From an uncultured Eubacteriales bacterium (GTDB taxonomy: Bacteria > Bacillota > Clostridia > Oscillospirales > Acutalibacteraceae), in assembly GCA_949292775.1 (NCBI GenBank), contig CASFBL010000001.1, positions 62,001 through 126,000 on the forward strand: a stretch of DNA of 64,000 nt. Reading direction: 5' to 3'. The position numbers were made by a program, and so were the translations under genes. Below the pieces are notes generated by a model. It ran no database searches. It had not been told where the DNA came from and saw only the letters and a program-made list of their open reading frames with translations. Positions 26,798 through 33,873 of this stretch are shown here, piece by piece; position 1 is the first letter of the stretch, and each line of letters opens with the position of its first letter.

Positions 26798-27283
26798 ATA
26801 AATGACGAACTACTGTCTGTTTGATTTACTTTACAAAATATACTGTGCGGAGCGCCTGACAGATAATTTTTAAGTTTTTCTCTTGTGCATTTTGCCATTG
26901 TAAAATGTCCATAGAAATTATGAAAAATTTTGTGAAAATCCCTGTTTTTTCCCGGAGTATATGCAAATGCAAACAAGCACTTTGTAAAGAATTCCATGGC
27001 GGCAAGCCTTTTTCGGAAAACCTCGTTCGTGCCGCAATATTTTGTAAGTACTCTTGGTGTCTTTGTGCTCCCGGCATCACACCGTTTTCGTAGTTCAGTT
27101 CATACAAATCGTCCCGGTGTGCAATCGCACCCTCCTTGGTTTTTACGCATCAATCGTATTTTTGCACACGGCAGCACTCTCCGGCAAACCTTAACCGGCT
27201 TTTTAAGCAACCCAAAGAGTGCCCAACGCCCGCACCCTTCGCTTTTTTGTATACTCCTCCACTATCAGTAATAGTTCCTATTA
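26798..27283. other. AT-rich intergenic stretch with no firm gene
   Basis: Little can be supported apart from one weak minus-strand frame (26826-27107, listed separately). No rRNA, tRNA or known small-RNA signature was recognised. Open frames on plus are short and lack ribosome sites. Confidence 0.5.
26826..27107 (-). CDS. Doubtful small ORF on the minus strand
   Basis: 93 codons from ATG, with protein-like composition at its start (MYELNYENGVMPGAQRHQEY). The frame is also open upstream through AHRDDLYELNYENG, and AAGGAGGG stands about 6 bases before an ATT codon in that frame, so a rare ATT start is possible. The second half reads less like protein, and another minus frame (26794-26997) opens there, so it may be a decayed gene. 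Unknown function. Confidence 0.3.
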   Translation of the reverse strand: MYELNYENGVMPGAQRHQEYLQNIAARTRFSEKGLPPWNSLQSACLHLHILREKTGIFTKFFIISMDILQWQNAQEKNLKIICQALRTVYFVK

Positions 27284-27312
27284 TTGACAAATTGAACGAG
27301 ATACGATATCAT
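27284..27312 (+). promoter_or_regulatory. Sigma-A promoter of the TPR-DUF4037 gene pair
   Basis: TTGACA (27284-27289), a 17-base spacer and TATCAT (27307-27312). The expected leader before the ATG at 27373 is about 55 bases. Confidence 0.8.
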
Positions 27313-27372
27313 ACCCATAGAAACCGTTGTCTCAAACGCAGAGAAAGTGCGCCGCACAGTTTGGAGGTAACT

Positions 27373-28200
27373 ATGCTGGACCCGTTTGATTATAAAGAGC
27401 CTGCCTGCGCGCTTTGCGGCGGCGAGGCGTTTTACAATTATGACCCCAACAAACAGCAGGGCAGAATCCCGGTCGATGCGGTGATTTGCAAGCTGGACGC
27501 GTGCCTTGCGCGCGAAGATTACACAGAAGGCGCGTGGATATTGCGTTATTGGGTCGAGGAAGCGCAAATGCTTCGTGACCGCCGTGGCGAGCTGTCTGTG
27601 CAAAACGAGATTTTGGGGCTTTCCCGGCGAATCGGCGACAAGGTCTGGGGGCTTTCTGCGGTTTCGCGCTGCCTGCAGCTCATTGCGGAAATCGGCGGGG
27701 AAGGGCTTCTTTCCACGGCAACGATCCTGTTGAATGCCGCTACGACCTGTAAAGCGTTTGACCAGCCAGAGCGTGCATTGTCGCTGTATGATAAGGCAAA
27801 GGCAGTCTATGAAAAGGAGCTCGAACCAAATGATTTGCGCTTTGCCGCATTTTATAACAATCTTGCAACAACGCTGACGGCGCTTGCGCGCTTTGACGAA
27901 GCCGAAGAAAACTATCGTGCGGCGCTAAAGGTCTTGAACAGAAACAACAACACCCAGCCGGACCGCGCCGTCACGCTTGTAAACCTTGCGGATTTATATG
28001 CGGCGAAAGACGCGCCCGAGCAGGAGATCGAATTGCTTTTGCAGCAGGCGTTTGCGCTTTTAAATGAGCCGAATATCGTGCATGATGCGGAATATGCATT
28101 TGTCTGCCGAAAGCTGTCTGAAGCCTACGGCTATTACGGTTTTTTCAAACAGGCAAGAGACTTAAAAGAAAGGGCGGATGCATTTTATGCAGGGGCTTGA
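27373..28200 (+). CDS. Tetratricopeptide repeat protein
   Basis: 275 residues. After a short N-terminus with CALCGGE, TPR-like helical pairs run from about residue 60 to the end: AATTCKAFDQPERALSLYDKA, NLATTLTALARFDEAEENYR and VNLADLYAAKDAPEQEIELL, with the A-x-Y/F-x-x-A and P patterns of TPRs. Such domains bind other proteins. It overlaps the following DUF4037 gene by 14 bases, so the two are likely to act together. The start at 27373 follows TTGGAGG; an open frame further upstream crosses the promoter and is rejected. Function unknown. Confidence 0.85.
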   Translation: MLDPFDYKEPACALCGGEAFYNYDPNKQQGRIPVDAVICKLDACLAREDYTEGAWILRYWVEEAQMLRDRRGELSVQNEILGLSRRIGDKVWGLSAVSRCLQLIAEIGGEGLLSTATILLNAATTCKAFDQPERALSLYDKAKAVYEKELEPNDLRFAAFYNNLATTLTALARFDEAEENYRAALKVLNRNNNTQPDRAVTLVNLADLYAAKDAPEQEIELLLQQAFALLNEPNIVHDAEYAFVCRKLSEAYGYYGFFKQARDLKERADAFYAGA

Positions 28201-29125
28201 GCTTGCAAAGCGGTATTTTGAAAGCTATGGCTTGCCGCTTCTCGAAACCGAGTTTGCCGCGCAAAAAGAACAGATTGCCGCCGGGCTTGTCGGCCGCGGG
28301 TCGGAGTGCTTTGGCTATGATGACGAGTGCTCGAAAGACCATGATTTTGAAGCAGGTTTTTGTTTTTGGCTTACCGACGAAGCCGAGCAGGCGTTTGGGT
28401 TCCCATTGATGCGCGCTTATAACCGGCTTCCGAAATCCTTTTTGGGCGTTACAATGCAAGCGCACAGCTATTACGGCAACAGCCGCGTCGGCGTGTTTCG
28501 TATTTCTGACTTTTACCGGGACCTTATTGGTCTGCCGCGCGCACCTGAAACGGCGGAGGAATGGCTCTATACGCCGGAATATGCGCTGGCGAATGCGACA
28601 AACGGCACGGTATTTTATGATGGCGCAGGTGTTTTTTCTGAAATCCGCCAACAGCTGTTAAATTTTTATCCGGAAGATGTTCGCCGCAAAAAAATAGCTG
28701 CCTGTCTTTGCACCATGGCGCAAAGCGGGCAGTACAATTTCAGCCGCTGTCTTGTTCACGGCGAACCGGGCGCGGCGCTTTTGGCGCGCAATGAATTTAT
28801 CAAGGCGGCGCTGCACCTGTTGTTTTTGCTGGATAAGCGCTATATGCCGTTTTACAAGTGGCAGTTTCGCGCGGCGCGGGAATTGCCGGGTGCCGGTACG
28901 CTTCCCGACCGCTTAGAGGCGCTCCTTTCTGCACCGGCGTGTGAAACTACGGCAAAAGAAATCGAGCAGATTGCTTCTGAATGTTTAGAGCGGCTTTGTA
29001 ATGACGAGCTTGCTGCGAAAAAATCCGGCGAAAGCTATTTAGAGCCTTACGCGTTTTCGGTGCTCGATTCAGTCGAAAACCGGGCGCTTCGCACCATGCA
29101 TATTTTAGACGCGGGAATCGAATAA
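28187..29125 (+). CDS. DUF4037 (nucleotidyltransferase-like) protein
   Basis: 312 residues. The region GRGSECFGYDDECSKDHDF (about 34-52) has the G-S-x-C/S and D-x-D spacing of nucleotidyltransferase-fold proteins and is typical of DUF4037. The rest is helical, with YYGNSRVGVFRISDFY and FIKAALHLLFLLDKRYMPFYKWQFR, a domain that in related proteins resembles kanamycin nucleotidyltransferase C-termini. Substrate unknown. The ATG at 28187 gives the family-like start MQGLELAKRYFE; ATG 28178 is possible. It overlaps the TPR gene. Confidence 0.82.
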   Translation: MQGLELAKRYFESYGLPLLETEFAAQKEQIAAGLVGRGSECFGYDDECSKDHDFEAGFCFWLTDEAEQAFGFPLMRAYNRLPKSFLGVTMQAHSYYGNSRVGVFRISDFYRDLIGLPRAPETAEEWLYTPEYALANATNGTVFYDGAGVFSEIRQQLLNFYPEDVRRKKIAACLCTMAQSGQYNFSRCLVHGEPGAALLARNEFIKAALHLLFLLDKRYMPFYKWQFRAARELPGAGTLPDRLEALLSAPACETTAKEIEQIASECLERLCNDELAAKKSGESYLEPYAFSVLDSVENRALRTMHILDAGIE

Positions 29126-29132
29126 AGAAAAA

Positions 29133-29156
29133 CCCCGGCAGAAATCTCTGTCGGGG
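29133..29156. terminator. Bidirectional terminator
   Basis: CCCCGGCAGA / TCTGTCGGGG with a 4-base loop. T runs follow on both strands. It serves the DUF4037 gene (plus) and the small lipoprotein gene (minus). Confidence 0.85.
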
Positions 29157-29173
29157 CAAATTTTTTACCTGTG

Positions 29174-29746
29174 TTAAGCATTCAGCTGGTCTTGAAATTC
29201 GGGAATCATCAGCTGCTTGGTGGTTTGCATCAGCAAAACACCGGCTGTTATGGACATACCGTCGTTACCGGTCAGCCCGCCGGTGCGCGCGATGGTGTTG
29301 CAGTCGGCGGATATGCTATAAACATATTTCAGGGTGCTCGTATTTCGAATGAGGTTACCGTTCGCATCAGTCTGGCCGTTAAACTGCCAGACAAAGTTGC
29401 TGTCGCTCGAGGGGTTCTTATAAATACAAGCCAAAAGGGAAGCGTCCACACCGTATTTGTCTGCGACCGCACGGATGAATTTGTTGTTCGGGTCGTCTGT
29501 AAACAGCATATCCCCGCTTTTTTCGGGAACGGTGTAAACTTCGCCGCCAAAAACAATCGTTGCCGCTTGGGTGGTCTCCGGAGCCGGGGCAGTTGTGGTG
29601 GTTGTCGTTGCAGGCGCGGCGGTGGTTATGGGTGCGGTTGTGGTTTGGGGCGCAGTGGTGGTGGGCACCTCTTCTTTTGCACCGCAGCCGCCCAATAAAA
29701 AGCAGACCAAAAGGCCGCATGCCAAAAGTATTTTACAGCCTTTCAA
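29174..29746 (-). CDS. Small secreted lipoprotein with threonine-rich linker
   Basis: 190 residues from the TTG at 29746, chosen because TAGGAGTG precedes it. A lipoprotein signal with LLGGC (cysteine at about 21) is followed by a low-complexity linker of threonine, alanine and proline (about 28-62) and a folded part starting IVFGGEVYTVPEKSG. The segment VDASLLACIYKNPSSDSNFVWQF looks like a short helical domain. Not recognised. It sits tail-to-tail with the DUF4037 gene and 61 bases downstream of the 47-residue peptide gene, with a hairpin between. Confidence 0.75.
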   Translation of the reverse strand: MKGCKILLACGLLVCFLLGGCGAKEEVPTTTAPQTTTAPITTAAPATTTTTTAPAPETTQAATIVFGGEVYTVPEKSGDMLFTDDPNNKFIRAVADKYGVDASLLACIYKNPSSDSNFVWQFNGQTDANGNLIRNTSTLKYVYSISADCNTIARTGGLTGNDGMSITAGVLLMQTTKQLMIPEFQDQLNA

Positions 29747-29769
29747 AATATCACTCCTAAAATAAAAAA

Positions 29770-29793
29770 GCGGCGGCGTTTTCACGCCGCCGC
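29770..29793. terminator. Bidirectional hairpin terminator after the 47-residue peptide gene
   Basis: GCGGCGGCGT / ACGCCGCCGC, loop TTTC, flanked by an A run and a T run, so it terminates on either strand. It separates the peptide gene from the lipoprotein gene downstream on the minus strand, which probably makes the lipoprotein gene a read-through product. Confidence 0.85.
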
Positions 29794-29807
29794 TTTTCAT
29801 ACAAAAA

Positions 29808-29951
29808 TTAGCCCATGAGGCTGCCAATGATGGGTTCAAGGACCTTCATTACAGCGTCGAGAACCGGTTGAAGAGCGCCGGTAATCTCATCCATCGGAAG
29901 GAAGCTGGAAAGTGCCTCCATGATTGTGCTAAGAATGCTACCGAAATCCAT
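29808..29951 (-). CDS. 47-residue hydrophobic amphipathic peptide
   Basis: The ATG complement at 29951 has AAAGGAG 9 bases upstream, so the product begins MDFGSILSTIMEALSSFLPM. It is rich in leucine, isoleucine and methionine, with acidic residues spaced along two predicted amphipathic helices separated by a proline, and ends GSLMG. A -10-like TATACT at 29992-29997 (minus) with a weak TTTAAA 17 bases further upstream suggests its own promoter. There is no signal peptide. It could be a membrane-active peptide or a small membrane regulator; unknown. Confidence 0.65.
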   Translation of the reverse strand: MDFGSILSTIMEALSSFLPMDEITGALQPVLDAVMKVLEPIIGSLMG

Positions 29952-30211
29952 TGGTTTCATCTCCTTTGCCAAAATATCTCTTTGTATGGAAAGTATAGCA
30001 TATTGTTCACTTTTTTTAAAGTGGGAAACAGGCAAAATGTTAAACAAAAAACCAAGTTAAACTTTGTGCATTTTGTTAACCGGCTGTTTTTGCCGGGAAA
30101 CAAGCGTGAATTCGGCAGGAATTTAGATGAGCAGGCAACCAATGAACAGAATTTCAAAATAAGAAAAAACATTTGAACAGCAGAAGTTATTTTTTTAACA
30201 AACAGATGCGG

Positions 30212-30240
30212 TTGCAAAAAGACAGGAAAAATGCTACGAT
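30212..30240 (+). promoter_or_regulatory. Sigma-A promoter of rlmD
   Basis: TTGCAA (30212-30217), a 17-base spacer and TACGAT (30235-30240), just upstream of the ribosome site AAGGGAGGAA. Confidence 0.7.
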
Positions 30241-30267
30241 AAACAGAAAAAAGGGAGGAAAACGCCG

Positions 30268-31419
30268 TTGGAAAAAGCCGAAAATTGCTGTCCGCTTGCG
30301 AGAAAATGCGGCGGTTGTCAGCTGAAAAATCTGACTTATGAAAAACAGCTGCAATATAAACAGGTTCAGTGCATTCGCCTTTTGGGGCAGTTTTGCCGGG
30401 TAGAGGAGATTCTGGGCATGGAGCACCCCTACCACTACCGCAACAAGGTGCAGGCGGCGTTCGCGGAAGACCGGCGCGGCAATATTATTTCCGGTGTGTA
30501 TCAGGCGGCGTCCCACCGCGTGGTGGCGGTCGAATCCTGCCTTACCGAAGACCAAAAAGCCGACGAAATCATCGGCACGGTGCGCCGGCTTTTGAAAAGC
30601 TTTAAATTAAGACCATACAATCCCGACACCGGGCGTGGTTTTTTGCGGCATGTGCTCGTCAAGCGTGGCTTTAAAAGCGGGCAGATCATGGTTGTTCTGG
30701 TGACCGGCTGCCGCGAATTCCCGAAAAAGCGGTCGTTTGTCAACGCCCTTTTGCACGCGCACCCCGAAATCACCACGGTTTTGCAAAATGTCAACCCCGG
30801 TCGCACCAGCATGGTGTTAGGGGCGCAAGAGGAAGTGCTTTTCGGTCCGGGCAAAATCGAAGAACAGCTCGGCGACTGCGTGTTCCGCATATCGGCGCGG
30901 GCGTTTTATCAAATCAACCCTGCGCAAACCGAGGTGCTTTATCAAAAGGCATTGGAATTTGCGGGGCTTACCGGGCTCGAAACCGTGATTGACGCCTATT
31001 GCGGCACGGGGACAATCGGCATTTTTGCCGCCGGGCACGCAAAACAGGTCATCGGTGTCGAACTCAACGGCGACGCCGTGGCGGACGCGCGCGAAAACGC
31101 GAAATTAAACGGCGTTCAAAATATCCGGTTTTTCAAAGCGGACGCCGGGGAATTTATGACCGGCATGGCAAAAGCCGGTGAAAAAGCCGATGTGGTGCTT
31201 ATGGACCCGCCGCGCGCGGGGGGTGACCGCGCGTTTTTGTCGTCGCTTTTGACGCTCTCGCCGAAAAAAGTCGTTTATGTTTCCTGTAACCCGGAAACCC
31301 TGCGGCGCGACCTTATGTTCCTTTCCAAAAACGGCTACCGCGTCCGCAAAATCCAGCCGGTCGATATGTTCCCCCACACGAAACATATTGAGTGTGTTTG
31401 TCTTTTAGAGCGGCGTTGA
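30268..31419 (+). CDS. rlmD: 23S rRNA (uracil-5-)-methyltransferase, RumA/TrmA family
   Basis: 383 residues from TTG 30268 behind AAGGGAGGAA. The N-terminal iron-sulphur cysteines are visible in CCPLARKCGGCQLKNL. The SAM-binding domain has DAYCGTGTIG, the conserved DPPR as MDPPRAGG, and the catalytic cysteine motif VYVSCNPETLRRDL. The family methylates U747 or U1939 of 23S rRNA in Firmicutes (RlmCD type) or tRNA U54; the exact site is not decidable from sequence. It lacks the N-terminal TRAM domain of longer relatives. Confidence 0.9.
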   Translation: MEKAENCCPLARKCGGCQLKNLTYEKQLQYKQVQCIRLLGQFCRVEEILGMEHPYHYRNKVQAAFAEDRRGNIISGVYQAASHRVVAVESCLTEDQKADEIIGTVRRLLKSFKLRPYNPDTGRGFLRHVLVKRGFKSGQIMVVLVTGCREFPKKRSFVNALLHAHPEITTVLQNVNPGRTSMVLGAQEEVLFGPGKIEEQLGDCVFRISARAFYQINPAQTEVLYQKALEFAGLTGLETVIDAYCGTGTIGIFAAGHAKQVIGVELNGDAVADARENAKLNGVQNIRFFKADAGEFMTGMAKAGEKADVVLMDPPRAGGDRAFLSSLLTLSPKKVVYVSCNPETLRRDLMFLSKNGYRVRKIQPVDMFPHTKHIECVCLLERR

Positions 31420-31481
31420 GCGTTTCATGTGGCATGCCGCGTGTGAGCAAACCGACCAACAGAAAATTGCAGGAGGTATAT

Positions 31482-31937
31482 ATGAAAAGGGGAATCTTTA
31501 TTAGCATTTGCATCATGCTAATAGGCTTGGGGTGTGTTGTCTGTTATATCATTGCACAAATCCAATACACACAGTTCGTTGAGGATTGCGAAACATACGA
31601 AGCCGTCGTCACGAAAACCGTCCGTGACTATCACCGAAATAATTTTATGGGCTTGGAAGATGTATATATTGTGTATACGGTAGGCGATACGGAATATCAC
31701 CGGACGCTATCAACGGATACGGAAATCTCTTTTTCACAAGTGCTTACAAATTTTGATGTCGGCGAAAAAGTGACAATATATTATAAGCCCGAAAATCCGG
31801 GGAAAATTGCAACGCCGGAATCCAATAAGAACGGATTGTTTGCCGCCGTATCCGGCTTGATCGTTTTTGTTTTCGGGTTGGTTCTTTTCATCAATTATAT
31901 TAAGAAATACAAAATAGAAAAATTAGAAACTGCTTGA
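31482..31937 (+). CDS. DUF3592-type membrane protein
   Basis: 151 residues from the ATG at 31482 behind AGGAGG. Two membrane helices (about 5-27 and 120-140) flank an extracytoplasmic beta domain containing YEAVVTKTVRDYHR, DVYIVYTVGDTEYHRTL and GEKVTIYYKPENPGKI, the usual DUF3592 layout. Function unknown. It begins a stretch with more AT-rich codons than its neighbours. Confidence 0.8.
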   Translation: MKRGIFISICIMLIGLGCVVCYIIAQIQYTQFVEDCETYEAVVTKTVRDYHRNNFMGLEDVYIVYTVGDTEYHRTLSTDTEISFSQVLTNFDVGEKVTIYYKPENPGKIATPESNKNGLFAAVSGLIVFVFGLVLFINYIKKYKIEKLETA

Positions 31938-32004
31938 TATAGCTTGCCCTATAACCGGCGTACCGTCGAAAAAGGGCAAAGCGTATCAGAGGGGAGAGGT
32001 TGGT

Positions 32005-32629
32005 ATAAATAAGTATGATAAGCATTATTATGAAAAATATGCGTTATTATCCTTGTGCTATATTCTCGGGTTAAACACAAATGATTTTGAGCAAAAGGAC
32101 AAGCCAGATTTACAAAGCGAAAAATACAGTTTGGGGATTGAGGTCGTCCGCGCAATGCCCGAGAGAAGGCTTGACACGATCTTTAGTTCAACAGTATTTT
32201 GGGAAGGGGATACCCGGTGAAGAAATTGTAAAGGAAGTTATTAAAAACAATGAAAAAGGAAAGTTCAAGGGCTGCGTAACTTCAATAGACGGGGTTGCAG
32301 TAATTTCTTCCACAAAAGGTTTTCACGACGGTGCTCTGCACAAAAAACTGATAGTTGAAACGATAGTGAAAAAAGCGCGCAAATTTCAAAAATACAAGCA
32401 TTTTGAAACCAATGGCTTATATTGTTTTGCAGAAACCGGCATGCTTAACGAAACAGACTATCCCGATATTATAAAAGTGTGTCAAGAAAGTCCTTTCACA
32501 ATCGTTATTATTAACTGTATAGACTCCATTCTATATTGGAATGTTTGCGCGAATGCGTTTAAACAATACGAGATACCATTGGAAATATTAAAAGGGTGGA
32601 ACCAAAAAGCGTTGCAGAATGAAATGTAA
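32005..32629 (+). pseudogene. Frameshifted gene of a conserved PDLQ-type protein
   Basis: Two frames must be joined to give one protein. From 32005 the frame reads IleAsnLysTyrAspLysHis, then KPDLQSEKYSLGIEVV, ending at TGA 32218-32220. The frame that continues to TAA at 32629 holds GKGIPGEEIVKEVI, DGVAVISSTKGFHDGALHKKL and IIKVCQESPF. They meet at the run of four T bases 32197-32200, where one extra T would cause the shift. The expected start codon after GGGGAGAGG (31991-31999) reads ATA, not ATG. D and E in PDLQ...GIEVV recall PD-(D/E)xK-like proteins, but the family is not named here. Probably inactive. Confidence 0.65.
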
Positions 32630-32652
32630 AATTTTTTAACGAGGGGATTGTT

Positions 32653-32958
32653 ATGAAAGATTTAGAAAAGCAATTTGATGGGGAAATGCGAGATGTTTAT
32701 ATTTCGGCAAAGCGTGAATGTGGGTATAATGCCACAAGGTTTTTACAAATGTTGAGCGATCAAGGTGGGGTCAAAACGGCAAAACAACTGATTCAAAAGC
32801 CCGGCGGCGCAGAGGGTTTTATTGCGCTAATGACGCATCAAAGACCGGACTTGACGGTCGAAGCCCGCGTATTAAAACCGGAATATAGGGAGTTGTTCAG
32901 CGACAAAGAACGGGCGATATGCAGAGAAAGGCTGAAACAATTTGAAAAGCAAGAGTAA
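32653..32958 (+). CDS. Small conserved hypothetical protein
   Basis: 101 residues, start MKDLEKQFDGEMRDVYISAK behind GAGGGGATTGTT. The body is helical with ECGYNATRFLQML, a segment that recurs in a widespread family of short uncharacterised proteins (pattern YxRAKxECGYxxTRFLxML...LTVEA). It lies between a frameshifted gene and an APH-type kinase and overlaps the latter by 17 bases. Function unknown; possibly a defence-linked or mobile-patch gene, which is only an impression from context. Confidence 0.7.
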   Translation: MKDLEKQFDGEMRDVYISAKRECGYNATRFLQMLSDQGGVKTAKQLIQKPGGAEGFIALMTHQRPDLTVEARVLKPEYRELFSDKERAICRERLKQFEKQE

Positions 32959-33751
32959 TCATTCGGGGGTTGATATTCCCACCCAAATTCAAGAGATTTT
33001 GCAAGACCGAAATTACACAGCAGACAGCGTCGGGCAGTCGGATTCGCAGGTTCTGCTGTTTTCAGACATGGTGCTGAAAATACAAGCGGACAGTGAAGAA
33101 AGCCGCAACGAAAGCCAAATGCTTTCCTGGCTTTCCGGGCGGCTTCCCGTGCCGAAAAGAATTGCGTATACCGTGCAGGACGGCAGGTCGTTTCTTTTGA
33201 TGTCCCGCGCCAAAGGCGAAATGCTGGCAGAAGAAAAATTTTTAGAGACTCCGGAGCGGCTTTTGGATTTGCTCGTGCAAGGGCTTCGGAAGCTTTGGGC
33301 GGTTGATATAAAAGACTGCCCTTGTGACAACCTGCTTTCCAAGCGTCTTTTCGCCGCGCGCCGAAATGTGGAAAACGGCTTGGTCGATGTCGAGGATGCC
33401 GAACCCGGCACTTTCGGCAAAGGTGGCTTTGAAAACCCGGCAGCGCTGTTAAGCTGGCTCGAGCAAAACCGCCCGAAAGAGGAACTTTGTCTCACCCACG
33501 GGGATTTTTGCCTGCCGAATGTGTTTGCGGAAGGCCCGCGCATTACCGGCTATATTGACCTCGGCAAAGCCGGTGTGGCGGACAGGTGGCAGGACATCGC
33601 CCTGTGTTATCGCTCCTTAAAGCAAAATTTTGCCGGAAAATTCGGCGCAAAAAAGCGGGACTTTTCTCCCGACGCGCTGTTTGAAAAACTGGGTATAGAA
33701 AAAGACCTTGAGAAATTGCAATATTATATTATGCTTGACGAATTATTTTGA
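32942..33751 (+). CDS. Aminoglycoside 3'-phosphotransferase family kinase
   Basis: 269 residues, the APH(3') length. Motifs in order: an N-lobe with VLLFSDMVLKIQADSEESRNE (ATP-lysine region), catalytic loop LTHGDFCLPNVF (brenner H-x-D-x5-N), and metal-binding GYIDLGKAGVADRWQDIALC, which is very close to APH(3') enzymes. They phosphorylate kanamycin-type aminoglycosides at the 3'-hydroxyl. Whether this one confers resistance cannot be told from sequence; related enzymes of other specificity exist. The start is TTG 32942 with AAAGG 9 bases before it and a 17-base overlap with the upstream gene. Confidence 0.85.
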   Translation: MKSKSNHSGVDIPTQIQEILQDRNYTADSVGQSDSQVLLFSDMVLKIQADSEESRNESQMLSWLSGRLPVPKRIAYTVQDGRSFLLMSRAKGEMLAEEKFLETPERLLDLLVQGLRKLWAVDIKDCPCDNLLSKRLFAARRNVENGLVDVEDAEPGTFGKGGFENPAALLSWLEQNRPKEELCLTHGDFCLPNVFAEGPRITGYIDLGKAGVADRWQDIALCYRSLKQNFAGKFGAKKRDFSPDALFEKLGIEKDLEKLQYYIMLDELF

Positions 33752-33789
33752 TTGTAAAGAGCAGAAAAAATATAGAAGCAGAAAAAACA

Positions 33790-33818
33790 CCCCCGACACG
33801 CATTTCGGCGTGCGGGGG
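33790..33818. terminator. Terminator between the APH gene and the ABC operon
   Basis: CCCCCGACACGC / GCGTGCGGGGG with one bulge. On the minus strand it is followed by a six-T run, so it mainly ends the minus-strand ABC operon. Confidence 0.8.
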
Positions 33819-33873
33819 CTTCTAATTGTTTATTTATTTTGTGTTTAAATGGGTGATAAAGCTCTGCGGAGAA

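Noticed and set aside
26798..27283. tmRNA, RNase P or SRP RNA gene in the AT-rich gap
   Set aside because: None of the conserved core sequences of these RNAs could be found.
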